From contig JAIUOF010000009.1 in NCBI GenBank assembly GCA_020161355.1, forward strand, positions 124,001-188,000: 64,000 nucleotides of DNA, written 5' to 3'. The translations under genes were made by a program, and so were the position numbers. Of this stretch, positions 16,825 to 24,551 are shown one piece after another. The stretch is from Bacteroidota bacterium (GTDB lineage Bacteria; Bacteroidota; Bacteroidia; Cytophagales; Spirosomataceae). The stretch's first letter is position 1; every line of letters begins with the position of its first letter. A model generated the notes under the pieces. It saw only the letters and a program-made list of their open reading frames with translations, had not been told where the DNA came from and made no database searches.

Positions 16825-18441
16825 ATGAAGCATTATTTTTTATTATTCTCGTTTGTCATTTTATCACTTGGCCTGAAAGCTCAGCAGACCATTCAGGACC
16901 AAACCAAAAGTTTCACTATAACCCCCTCAGGCATTACCTCCGGTAGAATTCTAAACAATGACACCACCAATCTTGCCTTGGGAAAAGATGCCTTAAAAAC
17001 CAACGTTGATTCCAAAAACAACACCGCAGTAGGAAAAAATGCCCTGAAATATCACACAGGCATAGGCACACCATCAGAAGAGGCAGATTATAGCCGTAGT
17101 GCCAACTCAGCATTCGGGTCTAGTGCCATGGAGTATGACTCAGCGGGAGTTGAAAATAGTGCATTTGGCTTCAGAGCCCTGAGAAATAACAAAACGGGTT
17201 TTTCAAATGCAACTTTTGGGGCACATGCATTAAGCTCAAACGTCTCCGGCAATTGGAATTCGGCCTTTGGAGCCAGTTCTATGACTTCCAATCAAACAGG
17301 TGACAATAACCAGGCTTTTGGAAACAGTGCTTTAAGAGCCTTGATTTCCGGTTCGAGAAACAATGCATTTGGATTTTCGGCCTTGAGTGATGGAACTGCC
17401 TTTTCTGACAACAATGCTTTTGGAAATAATGCTATGGAGAAAAATGAAACCGGGGCTTTCAATGTGGCCATGGGGAATTCGGCACTCTCACAAAATCTCT
17501 CAGGTTCAAGAAATATCGCTATCGGCCATGCTGCACTTTGGAATAATAATAGTAATGGCAATGTGGCAATTGGAGACTCGGCAATGTACACCAACACTGG
17601 AGGAGCTGAAAACGTTGCCATTGGAAATTTTTCTATGCATGAAACCACATCAGGAAGGTTTAATGTGGCAATTGGAGCTTTGACATTGGACAAAAATTCT
17701 ATCGGGAGTGAAAATGTCGCATTGGGATATGGAAGTCTTGGCTATAATTTAACAGGTAATAATAATATTGCTATTGGAAGCTATTCTCTTTCTAATAATA
17801 TTGATGGAAATAATAATATTGTCATTGGAAACAGTGCCATGAACGTGAATACATCATCCCAAAATAACATAATAATCGGCAATAAAGCAGGCTCTTATTT
17901 GAACGGAAATAATCAATTAATCATAGAAAATTCTGATAGCTTAAATTCCCTCATTCAGGGTGATTTTATTGGAAATAAAGTAGGTATAAACAGAGCGAAA
18001 GCCGATCTGGATGCAAATCCTGCCACTTTTCAGGTAAATGGAAATGCCTCAAAAAATACTGCGGGCAACTGGCTGTCACATTCTGACCAGAGATTGAAAA
18101 AGGAAATTACCTCACTCGAAAGCAAGGAAATCCTTGATAAGGTATTGAATATGAGAGGGGTGACTTATTACTGGAACGACACCCAAACAGGCACCAACAG
18201 ACCAAAAGACTTACAATATGGTTTTGTAGCTCAGGAACTACAGAAAGTATTTCCTGAAAAAGTAAAAACCGATGGCCAGGGATATCTGATGGCAGCTTAT
18301 GGCGACTTTGACCCTATGCTGGTAGAAGCCATAAAGGCATTGAATACAAAAATCGAAAAGTTACAAGCTGAGCGTGATGGACTACAAAGCAGATTGGAGA
18401 AAATTGAGGCCTTATTGTCAATCGTTAAACCGGGAAATTAA
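16825..18441 (+). CDS. Secreted adhesin-like protein: YadA-head-like repeats plus S74 intramolecular chaperone domain
   Basis: 538 residues with signal peptide (MKHYFLLFSFVILSLGLKAQ). Residues about 50-375 hold some twenty short repeats of the form N-x-A-x-G-x-x-A with N/S-rich loops (NTAVGKNALK, NSAFGFRALRNN, NVAIGDSAMYTN). This is the pattern of trimeric left-handed beta-roll heads. The C-terminus has the S74 peptidase/chaperone domain: SDQRLKKEITSLESKEILDKV, YGFVAQELQKVFPEKV and a final coiled coil. S74 domains trimerise and then cleave themselves off; the SDxRLK start includes the catalytic serine. It also shares an N-terminal ITPSGI motif with the downstream paralogues. No outer-membrane anchor is visible. 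Confidence 0.85.
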   Translation: MKHYFLLFSFVILSLGLKAQQTIQDQTKSFTITPSGITSGRILNNDTTNLALGKDALKTNVDSKNNTAVGKNALKYHTGIGTPSEEADYSRSANSAFGSSAMEYDSAGVENSAFGFRALRNNKTGFSNATFGAHALSSNVSGNWNSAFGASSMTSNQTGDNNQAFGNSALRALISGSRNNAFGFSALSDGTAFSDNNAFGNNAMEKNETGAFNVAMGNSALSQNLSGSRNIAIGHAALWNNNSNGNVAIGDSAMYTNTGGAENVAIGNFSMHETTSGRFNVAIGALTLDKNSIGSENVALGYGSLGYNLTGNNNIAIGSYSLSNNIDGNNNIVIGNSAMNVNTSSQNNIIIGNKAGSYLNGNNQLIIENSDSLNSLIQGDFIGNKVGINRAKADLDANPATFQVNGNASKNTAGNWLSHSDQRLKKEITSLESKEILDKVLNMRGVTYYWNDTQTGTNRPKDLQYGFVAQELQKVFPEKVKTDGQGYLMAAYGDFDPMLVEAIKALNTKIEKLQAERDGLQSRLEKIEALLSIVKPGN

Positions 18442-18443
18442 AC

Positions 18444-18761
18444 ATGAAAGCTTATAGATTTAAATATGCCGGAAGGCCAAGGAATGTATTTCCATTTGAA
18501 ATTCTAAAAATTGAGGCGGCGGAAAACTACTCCATTATTCATCTAAAGGAGGGAAAATCGATGATTATCGCCAAAACCCTAAAACGGTTTGAGGAGGAGT
18601 TGGAAAACGTATTTTTCAGGATAAACCGAAAACTCCTCATCAACATCGACTCGATAGATTCGCAGGAGGGCAACCAATTGAAACTTAACAACGGACAAAG
18701 TCACAGAATTTCACGAAGAAGAATACTTGGATTTGAAAATATTATTAAAAAAGCAGTATAA
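18444..18761 (+). CDS. Stand-alone LytTR DNA-binding domain protein
   Basis: 105 residues consisting of a LytTR domain with little else: EILKIEAAENYSIIHLKEGKS, then KTLKRFEEELENVFFRINRKLLINIDSI and the basic end LNNGQSHRISRRRI. There is no receiver or membrane domain, so input must come from elsewhere or the protein binds DNA constitutively. It begins 2 bp after the S74 gene stop and is embedded in the secreted-protein cluster, so it probably regulates this locus. LytTR proteins bind direct repeats; no convincing target was identified by eye in the 230-bp upstream region. Confidence 0.85.
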   Translation: MKAYRFKYAGRPRNVFPFEILKIEAAENYSIIHLKEGKSMIIAKTLKRFEEELENVFFRINRKLLINIDSIDSQEGNQLKLNNGQSHRISRRRILGFENIIKKAV

Positions 18762-18781
18762 CCATTTAAAATTAATTCAAA

Positions 18782-19084
18782 ATGAAGAAACAAATTCTAG
18801 TAATCGGGTTAATGTTAACCATGTGCCAAATAGGTTTTGGGCAAATCAATAAACGCCAGCAAAAGCAAGATAAGCGAGTTGAGCAAGGTGTAAAATCTGG
18901 AGAAATCACAAAAAAGGAAAAAGCTCAAATCGAAATGAAGCAAGCCAAGATTCAACATATGGAAAACCAGGCTCGTGCCGACGGAAAGGTAACCAAAAAA
19001 GAAAAGGCGGCCATCACCAAAGAACAAAACGAAGCCAACCGGCAGATTAACCGCAAAAAGACCAATAGAAAAGACAGAAACTAA
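18782..19084 (+). CDS. Small secreted basic helical repeat protein
   Basis: 100 residues with a signal peptide (MKKQILVIGLMLTMCQIGFG) followed by a very basic helical region. Two related units are visible: RVEQGVKSGEITKKEKAQIEM and QARADGKVTKKEKAAITKEQ, each with a G-x-(I/V)-T-K-K-E-K core. The spacing recalls EF-hand or TerB-like helical hairpins but lacks a full calcium loop. Similar small proteins are known from Gram-negative bacteria with no assigned function. It sits between the LytTR gene and further secreted proteins and is probably co-transcribed with them. Confidence 0.65.
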   Translation: MKKQILVIGLMLTMCQIGFGQINKRQQKQDKRVEQGVKSGEITKKEKAQIEMKQAKIQHMENQARADGKVTKKEKAAITKEQNEANRQINRKKTNRKDRN

Positions 19085-19095
19085 AAAAGCTAACC

Positions 19096-19743
19096 ATGAA
19101 AACATTTCTGAAAATATTCATAATGGTACTATCCACACAACTGGCCTCCGGCCAATCTAACATGGAATTATTTTATAAAATTCCGGAGCAATATTTTGGT
19201 GATTTTAAAGAATTGGTCCCTGAGAAATTCAATCAGGAAATGAGGAAAAAATTAATATCAAGTAAAGAAACGGAACATTTTGAGCTTGAGTCGAATGACC
19301 CTAAAAACGGATACATGTCTTTCTTTACAAAAACCGATGGTGAAAGCATGGCAGCCCAGTTGACGTATTGGAAATTTGGGAAGTCGATTCTGCTTGGTTT
19401 AGTGATTGACCGCAACGCCAACTGCACCGATTACTCCGAACGAGTGACTTTTTTTGAATATACCAATGGAAAACTGGTGGATATAAGTAAAACATTTTCA
19501 CCAAAGCTTACCCTGAAAAGTTTCGAGAACGACACGCCGGAAAACGTAAAAAACTTTTCCGAGCTGTTTTCGACCATCTGGAAACTTCCTAAAGTTGGGA
19601 AAAAAATCAAAATCTCGGCCTTTCATTATGACTGTGGTGGGGAAATCTGGTACCCGGCCAACGGCGTTTATTTTGAAATGGAACCTACCTCTATCAAAAC
19701 CTTTAAAATCGTTAAAAAACATGGAGAAAACCCTAATCAGTAA
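19096..19743 (+). CDS. Secreted protein of unknown function
   Basis: 215 residues with an N-terminal signal peptide (MKTFLKIFIMVLSTQLASG). The mature part is a mixed alpha/beta domain with the landmarks LTYWKFGKSILLGLVIDRNANC and SAFHYDCGGEIWYPANGVYFEM, including two cysteines that could pair. I do not recognise the family. The stop lies 23 bp inside the following lipoprotein gene, so the two are translationally coupled and belong to the same operon. Confidence 0.65.
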   Translation: MKTFLKIFIMVLSTQLASGQSNMELFYKIPEQYFGDFKELVPEKFNQEMRKKLISSKETEHFELESNDPKNGYMSFFTKTDGESMAAQLTYWKFGKSILLGLVIDRNANCTDYSERVTFFEYTNGKLVDISKTFSPKLTLKSFENDTPENVKNFSELFSTIWKLPKVGKKIKISAFHYDCGGEIWYPANGVYFEMEPTSIKTFKIVKKHGENPNQ

Positions 19744-20767
19744 AATCTTACTGCTTGCTGCTGTATGCTTTGCATGCCAAAATTCACCCAAAACCGAGAC
19801 CTCGACTGACTCATTGGCGGTTGCCACAGAAGAAGTAATACCTCATACTCCTGAAAAATTTATCAGCGAAATCGAATCTGCCATAACAGATGGCGACTCT
19901 ATGGTGAATAGCCTTGATGAGAATCAGGAATCACTGGAAGGGGGAGAAGAGGTGGCATTTTTTACCCCAAATCTTGATCTTACAAAAATCAGAAAGGTGA
20001 ATTTTGGAGAAACCTATCAAAACATAGAAAGTTTCTATTTTAAAAATGGAAAACTAATGACTTTAACTTCTGAAAGTCTGAAATACAATAAGAGCACTTA
20101 TGACGAAAGCCCTGAGCCTTTAGTGATGAAATCAGAGGGGAAATTCCTGATTGGCTTTAATGAAAATGGCGAAAAAGTTGACTACAAAAAAATCAATAAT
20201 AAAAGAAGATTTGAAGACAAATATACTGAAAGTCAGGAGATTGAATTTTGGAAAAAGAGAGGCACGGAGTTATTTGGAAAATATGATGCTCATAAAGATG
20301 AGTTCTTCTTTTCCCATTATGAAGCCGCTCAGTATGATGAAATGGGCGTAACGCCTACCCTGGTTTTTAAACTCAAAAATCAAATATATTCGTTTATCGA
20401 TCAATCGGTTGAGCCATCAGAAAAAGGAAGATTGATGAATTTTGACGGGCCCATGTTTGGCGTTTCGAAGCTCATTTATGACCCAAAAACTGAAAAATGG
20501 AAGCATTCACAAAAGGCCACGATTCTCAATTTGCCAGAAGGCAAAATGGAAGTTAATGAAGGCATAAAAAATGTAATGGTGGATGGAAGGTCGTTTCTTT
20601 TTATATCTTTTACCACTTCTGAAAAAGGCACCAATTCAAGTTATTATACCTTGGTGGACACCATAGATTTATCGACAATTTCCCTCATAAAAACCAAAGG
20701 TAAAGATAACTCAGCTACGATTTCTTCTGAACCCATCCGAACATTTTTACTTGAAAATTCGAAATGA
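19721..20767 (+). CDS. Lipoprotein of unknown function
   Basis: 348 residues from ATG 19721, chosen because it begins a lipoprotein signal (MEKTLISKILLLAAVCFAC, lipobox cysteine 19). The longer frame from 19595 reads through the preceding gene. The mature protein has an acidic N-terminal linker rich in S, T and E, then a domain with repeated short beta segments (KVNFGETYQNIESFYFKNGKLM, GVSKLIYDPKTEKW). No known family is recognised. It overlaps its upstream neighbour by 23 bp and its downstream neighbour by 4 bp. Confidence 0.65.
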   Translation: MEKTLISKILLLAAVCFACQNSPKTETSTDSLAVATEEVIPHTPEKFISEIESAITDGDSMVNSLDENQESLEGGEEVAFFTPNLDLTKIRKVNFGETYQNIESFYFKNGKLMTLTSESLKYNKSTYDESPEPLVMKSEGKFLIGFNENGEKVDYKKINNKRRFEDKYTESQEIEFWKKRGTELFGKYDAHKDEFFFSHYEAAQYDEMGVTPTLVFKLKNQIYSFIDQSVEPSEKGRLMNFDGPMFGVSKLIYDPKTEKWKHSQKATILNLPEGKMEVNEGIKNVMVDGRSFLFISFTTSEKGTNSSYYTLVDTIDLSTISLIKTKGKDNSATISSEPIRTFLLENSK

Positions 20768-21348
20768 AATATTTTTGGTTATTGCTGATTTCAACCGGTC
20801 TTTTCGCTCAATCAGGCGTATATGATGAGTTAAATGTTGGCTTTGATGAGGATTCAAATACCCTTACTGCGGTCTTTGACTTATCAGATTATCATGCCAA
20901 CGGTACAGTGGACCGCTGCCAACTGTATGTGGTAGCTTCAAAAAGTGCAGGTGAAAAACACTTTACAGCATCGATTTACAATTTTGATTATCAATTACTT
21001 GGCTATGGAAGTCTCTCCTATGTCACAGATATGAACAAATACAATTTTAAACTTGAAAAAGAGGTACAACAATGCAACCGTATCATGACGGGATTTGTGG
21101 GTGCTGGTATAGATTTTTATCAGAAATACGCCATGGATTGGAAAAGGGTGAACCTGGTGAAATCACCCAGAGCTTATTTTTATTCAAAACCCGGAGCAGA
21201 ATTTAAAACCAAATCATACATCACCCGTAGCGAATGGGTGGGAGTTCTGGAACAAAAAAGTTCCTGGCTGAAAGTGGATTACATCACTCCAAACACCAAA
21301 AAATTTACCAGAACCTGGGTTAAAAAACAGGATTTAGTAGCTGAATAA
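20764..21348 (+). CDS. Secreted protein, possible C-terminal SH3-like domain
   Basis: 194 residues starting with a short signal peptide (MKYFWLLLISTGLFAQ). The first 120 residues are an unrecognised beta-rich domain with two cysteines. The last about 60 residues (AYFYSKPGAEFKTKSYITRSEWVGVLEQKSSWLKVDY, then TRTWVKKQDL) resemble a bacterial SH3 fold, which often binds cell-wall or peptide ligands. The start overlaps the lipoprotein stop by 4 bp. The first beta-propeller paralogue begins 12 bp after this stop. Confidence 0.6.
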   Translation: MKYFWLLLISTGLFAQSGVYDELNVGFDEDSNTLTAVFDLSDYHANGTVDRCQLYVVASKSAGEKHFTASIYNFDYQLLGYGSLSYVTDMNKYNFKLEKEVQQCNRIMTGFVGAGIDFYQKYAMDWKRVNLVKSPRAYFYSKPGAEFKTKSYITRSEWVGVLEQKSSWLKVDYITPNTKKFTRTWVKKQDLVAE

Positions 21349-21360
21349 ATTAGTATTAAA

Positions 21361-22935
21361 ATGAAAAAAGTATTGATCATAATAATATTTCTTAGCATTA
21401 TTCATGATAATGTTGCCCAAAGCATTACCATCACACCGAGTGGCATTATGCCAGCTCAATATTCCAAATTTGAAAAACTTACTTTTGAGCAAATTCAGGC
21501 TAAAACTGGTATGCAAAATGGAGATGCCATTTTTGATAATACATTTAACTGTTTGAGAATCTATAATGGACACGATTGGCTGCGGATTCAACAGCCATTA
21601 AATACTGAAGGAGAACAGACTTCGATGAGCTTTGTATGTCATTATGCAGACATTGCAGCTGTGGCAACCGACAGCCAGAATAATGTTTATATCGGAGGTG
21701 GATTTACCGACTCTCTCGTTCTAAGTCCTACCGTTACGCTTCATACGCTAATCCCTAACGCGAGTGGAATCTTTGTGGCAAAATTTTCTTCGTCTGGTAC
21801 ATTGCTCAATTATAACTCCCCACAGTTTTCAAACTCTTTTGTTGCACTGACAGACCTTATTCTGGATCTTTCAGGAAATGTAATCATTTGCGGGGCATAT
21901 ATTGGTACTGTCAATTGGGGTGGCGTTACCTCTACCTCCTCACAAAACGATGGCTATGACTCATTTGTAGTAAAGTATAACAACTCATTGGCCTTCCAAT
22001 GGGCGAAGGCGGAAGGCGGACCCAATACCGATTTTGCCTTGAATATTGCCAGTGATGCAAGCAATATTTACATAGCAGGCTATTACTACGACTCTTTTAG
22101 CCTCAACAGCGGAGCTTTAAGCGTACCAACCAATGGCGATTCGGATATTTATTTAGCAAAAATTTCAGATGCGGGAACAGCAGAATGGCTCACGCATGTA
22201 GGCGGTGTCAATTTCGATTATCCAAATGATCTCCTACTGAATGTAAATTCTATCTACCTCACCGGGCTATTTTCTAATTCAATGGCTGTCGGGCCAGATA
22301 CACTAATCAGTAATGGGGATACCGATTTTTTTGTGGGGCTATTTGATACGGCAGGAAATACTGTTAACGGATTATCAGGAGGAGGACCAGGTTCTGACGA
22401 GGGGAAGGTACTCTTAAAAGACAGTAACCAAAATCTTTACATGGCTGGAAATTTTAATGATAGTCTGACTATAGGAACTCAAAAATCTTATTCAAACGGC
22501 GGTCAAGACATGTTTTTCTGCCGAATAATTGATAATTCAGTAAGCAATGCGAGAATTAGAAGCACCAATTTCTATATAGAAGACTTTAGCACCTTTGGTT
22601 CTATAGACCCCTCCATAAATGATTACATAAACGGTGGTATTGCCGATAACAATCAAAATATTTATATATCTGGCTATACTGGAGCCGTTATTTCTATAGA
22701 TGGTTACTCAACAGCCATTGATAATGGCGGATTCTTATGGCGTAGAAATACACAAAAAGGAACCACAGGCTTATTTCCAATCTATGGCGACGCTTCACCT
22801 TGTATAGCCAAAGACTTACTTGGAAACATATATGCTTCAAACATCTCCTTGACCTCAAAAACCCTTGGATCAACTTATTATAGTGTTACCGCAAACACCA
22901 ATTTATTACTATTGACAAAACTTAGAATTGATTGA
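21361..22935 (+). CDS. Secreted SBBP-like beta-propeller protein, paralogue 1 of 3
   Basis: 524 residues with a signal peptide (MKKVLIIIIFLSIIHDNVAQ). A short N-terminal module follows (ITITPSGIMPAQYSKFEKL, then AKTGMQNGDAIFDNTFNCLRIYNG). The rest is built from repeated blades with the pattern N-x-Y-x-x-G-x-(F/Y)...G...F-x-x-K-(Y/F) (VYIGGGFTDSLVL, IYIAGYYYDSFSL, DSFVVKYN). This is the SBBP-type repeat of surface or extracellular propellers. It ends in TKLRID without an obvious type IX sorting domain. Domain order matches the next two genes, indicating tandem duplication. The ligand is unknown. Confidence 0.75.
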   Translation: MKKVLIIIIFLSIIHDNVAQSITITPSGIMPAQYSKFEKLTFEQIQAKTGMQNGDAIFDNTFNCLRIYNGHDWLRIQQPLNTEGEQTSMSFVCHYADIAAVATDSQNNVYIGGGFTDSLVLSPTVTLHTLIPNASGIFVAKFSSSGTLLNYNSPQFSNSFVALTDLILDLSGNVIICGAYIGTVNWGGVTSTSSQNDGYDSFVVKYNNSLAFQWAKAEGGPNTDFALNIASDASNIYIAGYYYDSFSLNSGALSVPTNGDSDIYLAKISDAGTAEWLTHVGGVNFDYPNDLLLNVNSIYLTGLFSNSMAVGPDTLISNGDTDFFVGLFDTAGNTVNGLSGGGPGSDEGKVLLKDSNQNLYMAGNFNDSLTIGTQKSYSNGGQDMFFCRIIDNSVSNARIRSTNFYIEDFSTFGSIDPSINDYINGGIADNNQNIYISGYTGAVISIDGYSTAIDNGGFLWRRNTQKGTTGLFPIYGDASPCIAKDLLGNIYASNISLTSKTLGSTYYSVTANTNLLLLTKLRID

Positions 22936-22954
22936 CCTAATGCCCAATAAAATC

Positions 22955-24538
22955 ATGAAAACTATTATTCTATCAATTATTTTTATTGTTTTTACATTTT
23001 GGGTAAACGCTCAGAATATAACCATTACCCCAAGTGGTATTACGCCTGTAACCTATACTAGTTTTGAGAAATTGACTTATGCCCAAATCCAGGCTAAGAC
23101 CGGAATGCAAAATGGCGATACGGTTTATGACCTCACATACAACATTTTGAGAGTATATAATGGTAATAAATGGTTGGGTGTAGAACATCCTCAAAAAACA
23201 GAGGGCGAAGTCGCTCCAATGGTTTTACAATCAGATATGGCTGCAATTTGTGCAATTGAGCATGATTCCCAAAACAATATCTACGTGGCTGGCTCCTACT
23301 CCGACTCTATATCGTTAAGCCCAACTGTGAAACTAAAACATACTGCAGGTAACTATTATGGAATATTTGTGGCAAAGTATTCTACCACAGGGACACTATT
23401 AAGCTACATTCATGAGCAATCTAATGGAAATAGTTTTGAAATAAAAGATTTTAAAATAGATAACCTTGGGAACCTGCTAATCTGCGGACTTTATTCCGGC
23501 ACAGTAAATTTTGGAGGTACTACTCCTCTTACTGCTCCAAATTTAGGTTATTCAAATTTTGTTGCAAAATATACCAGTTCAATGACGTTACTATGGGCAA
23601 AATCAGACGTTGCCAATGCAGGCCAGGTTGTAAGTATTGACTATGACAATTCCAATAATATATATATTGCTGGCAATCATTATGGCACAATCAGTCTCAA
23701 CAATGGGATGTTTTCAAGAACAAGTGCCGGTCAGTACGATGTTTTTATAGCAAAATACACCCCAACAGGTATCGTTTCATGGCTTTCAGGTTTGGGTGGT
23801 ACAAGTGATGATTACCTTGCTGATATGATATGTACAGGAAGTTATCTTTATCTGACAGGTACATTCTACGGAACAACCACCATTGGTACTAATATCTATA
23901 CTTCAAATGGCGTAGCCGACTATTATTTAGCACAGGCTAATCTTACAGGAACCTTTCAAAACTCACTTGCTGGAGGCGGCCCTGACTTTGATTCGGGCAA
24001 TGTATTAGTAGAAGATTCTAACTATGAGATTTATTTAGGAGGGGGTTTTTATGGCTCATTCGAATTTGATGGCAAAACATTTACTTCAAATGGCAACCAG
24101 GACATGTTTATAGCCAAATTGATTGACAATAGCGGTTCGGGAGCACGAGTTTCAACCGACTTCTATCTGTCTGAAATGCTTACGTTTGGTTCGGTTGACC
24201 CCACCGTTGAAGATGTGGTATCTGATGCCGTAAGCGATGACTATTCCAATGTATATTTTGCTGGAAAAACGGGAGGTTTACTGGCGGTAGAAGGCCATAG
24301 TACAGCAGTAAATAATGGAGCATTTGTACTTAGAAGAAACCACTATGATGGTTTTTTAACAACAGGACTGTTTTCATTTGAAAGTTTTGGCGAACATCAA
24401 CCTACCCTAACCAAGGATACCATCGGAAATGTATTTGTCTCAGGAAGCATACTTCAACCCAAAACAATTGGTACAACTTATATAAATGTAACCGACCCTA
24501 CTACCAATCCGCTTTTAGTACGAATGAGAATCAATTAA
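22955..24538 (+). CDS. Secreted SBBP-like beta-propeller protein, paralogue 2 of 3
   Basis: 527 residues from ATG 22955, which gives a clean signal peptide (MKTIILSIIFIVFTFWVNAQ). In-frame starts at 22928 and 22940 would prefix it with polar residues. Domain order is the same as its neighbours: NITITPSGITPVTYTSFEKL, AKTGMQNGDTVYDLTYNILRVYNG, then blades such as IYVAGSYSDSISL, IYIAGNHYGTISL and DVFIAKYTPTG. By eye it is most similar to paralogue 1 in the first about 100 residues and in the GGGP(G/D)...G motif near the middle. It ends in VRMRIN. It follows paralogue 1 by 19 bp from the chosen start. Confidence 0.75.
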   Translation: MKTIILSIIFIVFTFWVNAQNITITPSGITPVTYTSFEKLTYAQIQAKTGMQNGDTVYDLTYNILRVYNGNKWLGVEHPQKTEGEVAPMVLQSDMAAICAIEHDSQNNIYVAGSYSDSISLSPTVKLKHTAGNYYGIFVAKYSTTGTLLSYIHEQSNGNSFEIKDFKIDNLGNLLICGLYSGTVNFGGTTPLTAPNLGYSNFVAKYTSSMTLLWAKSDVANAGQVVSIDYDNSNNIYIAGNHYGTISLNNGMFSRTSAGQYDVFIAKYTPTGIVSWLSGLGGTSDDYLADMICTGSYLYLTGTFYGTTTIGTNIYTSNGVADYYLAQANLTGTFQNSLAGGGPDFDSGNVLVEDSNYEIYLGGGFYGSFEFDGKTFTSNGNQDMFIAKLIDNSGSGARVSTDFYLSEMLTFGSVDPTVEDVVSDAVSDDYSNVYFAGKTGGLLAVEGHSTAVNNGAFVLRRNHYDGFLTTGLFSFESFGEHQPTLTKDTIGNVFVSGSILQPKTIGTTYINVTDPTTNPLLVRMRIN

Positions 24539-24551
24539 ACTTAGCTTCAAT

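Noticed and set aside
17088..17693. Minus-strand open frames antisense to the adhesin repeats
   Set aside because: They mirror the repetitive A/G/N codons of the plus-strand gene, have no start context and no recognisable domain.
16825..18441. Phage tail-fibre gene marking a prophage
   Set aside because: The S74 domain occurs in tail fibres, but there is a signal peptide and no structural, lysis or integrase gene around it; neighbours are secreted proteins.
19595..19720. Long N-terminal extension of the lipoprotein at 19721
   Set aside because: The extension lies within the preceding gene in another frame; the ATG at 19721 starts an intact lipoprotein signal.
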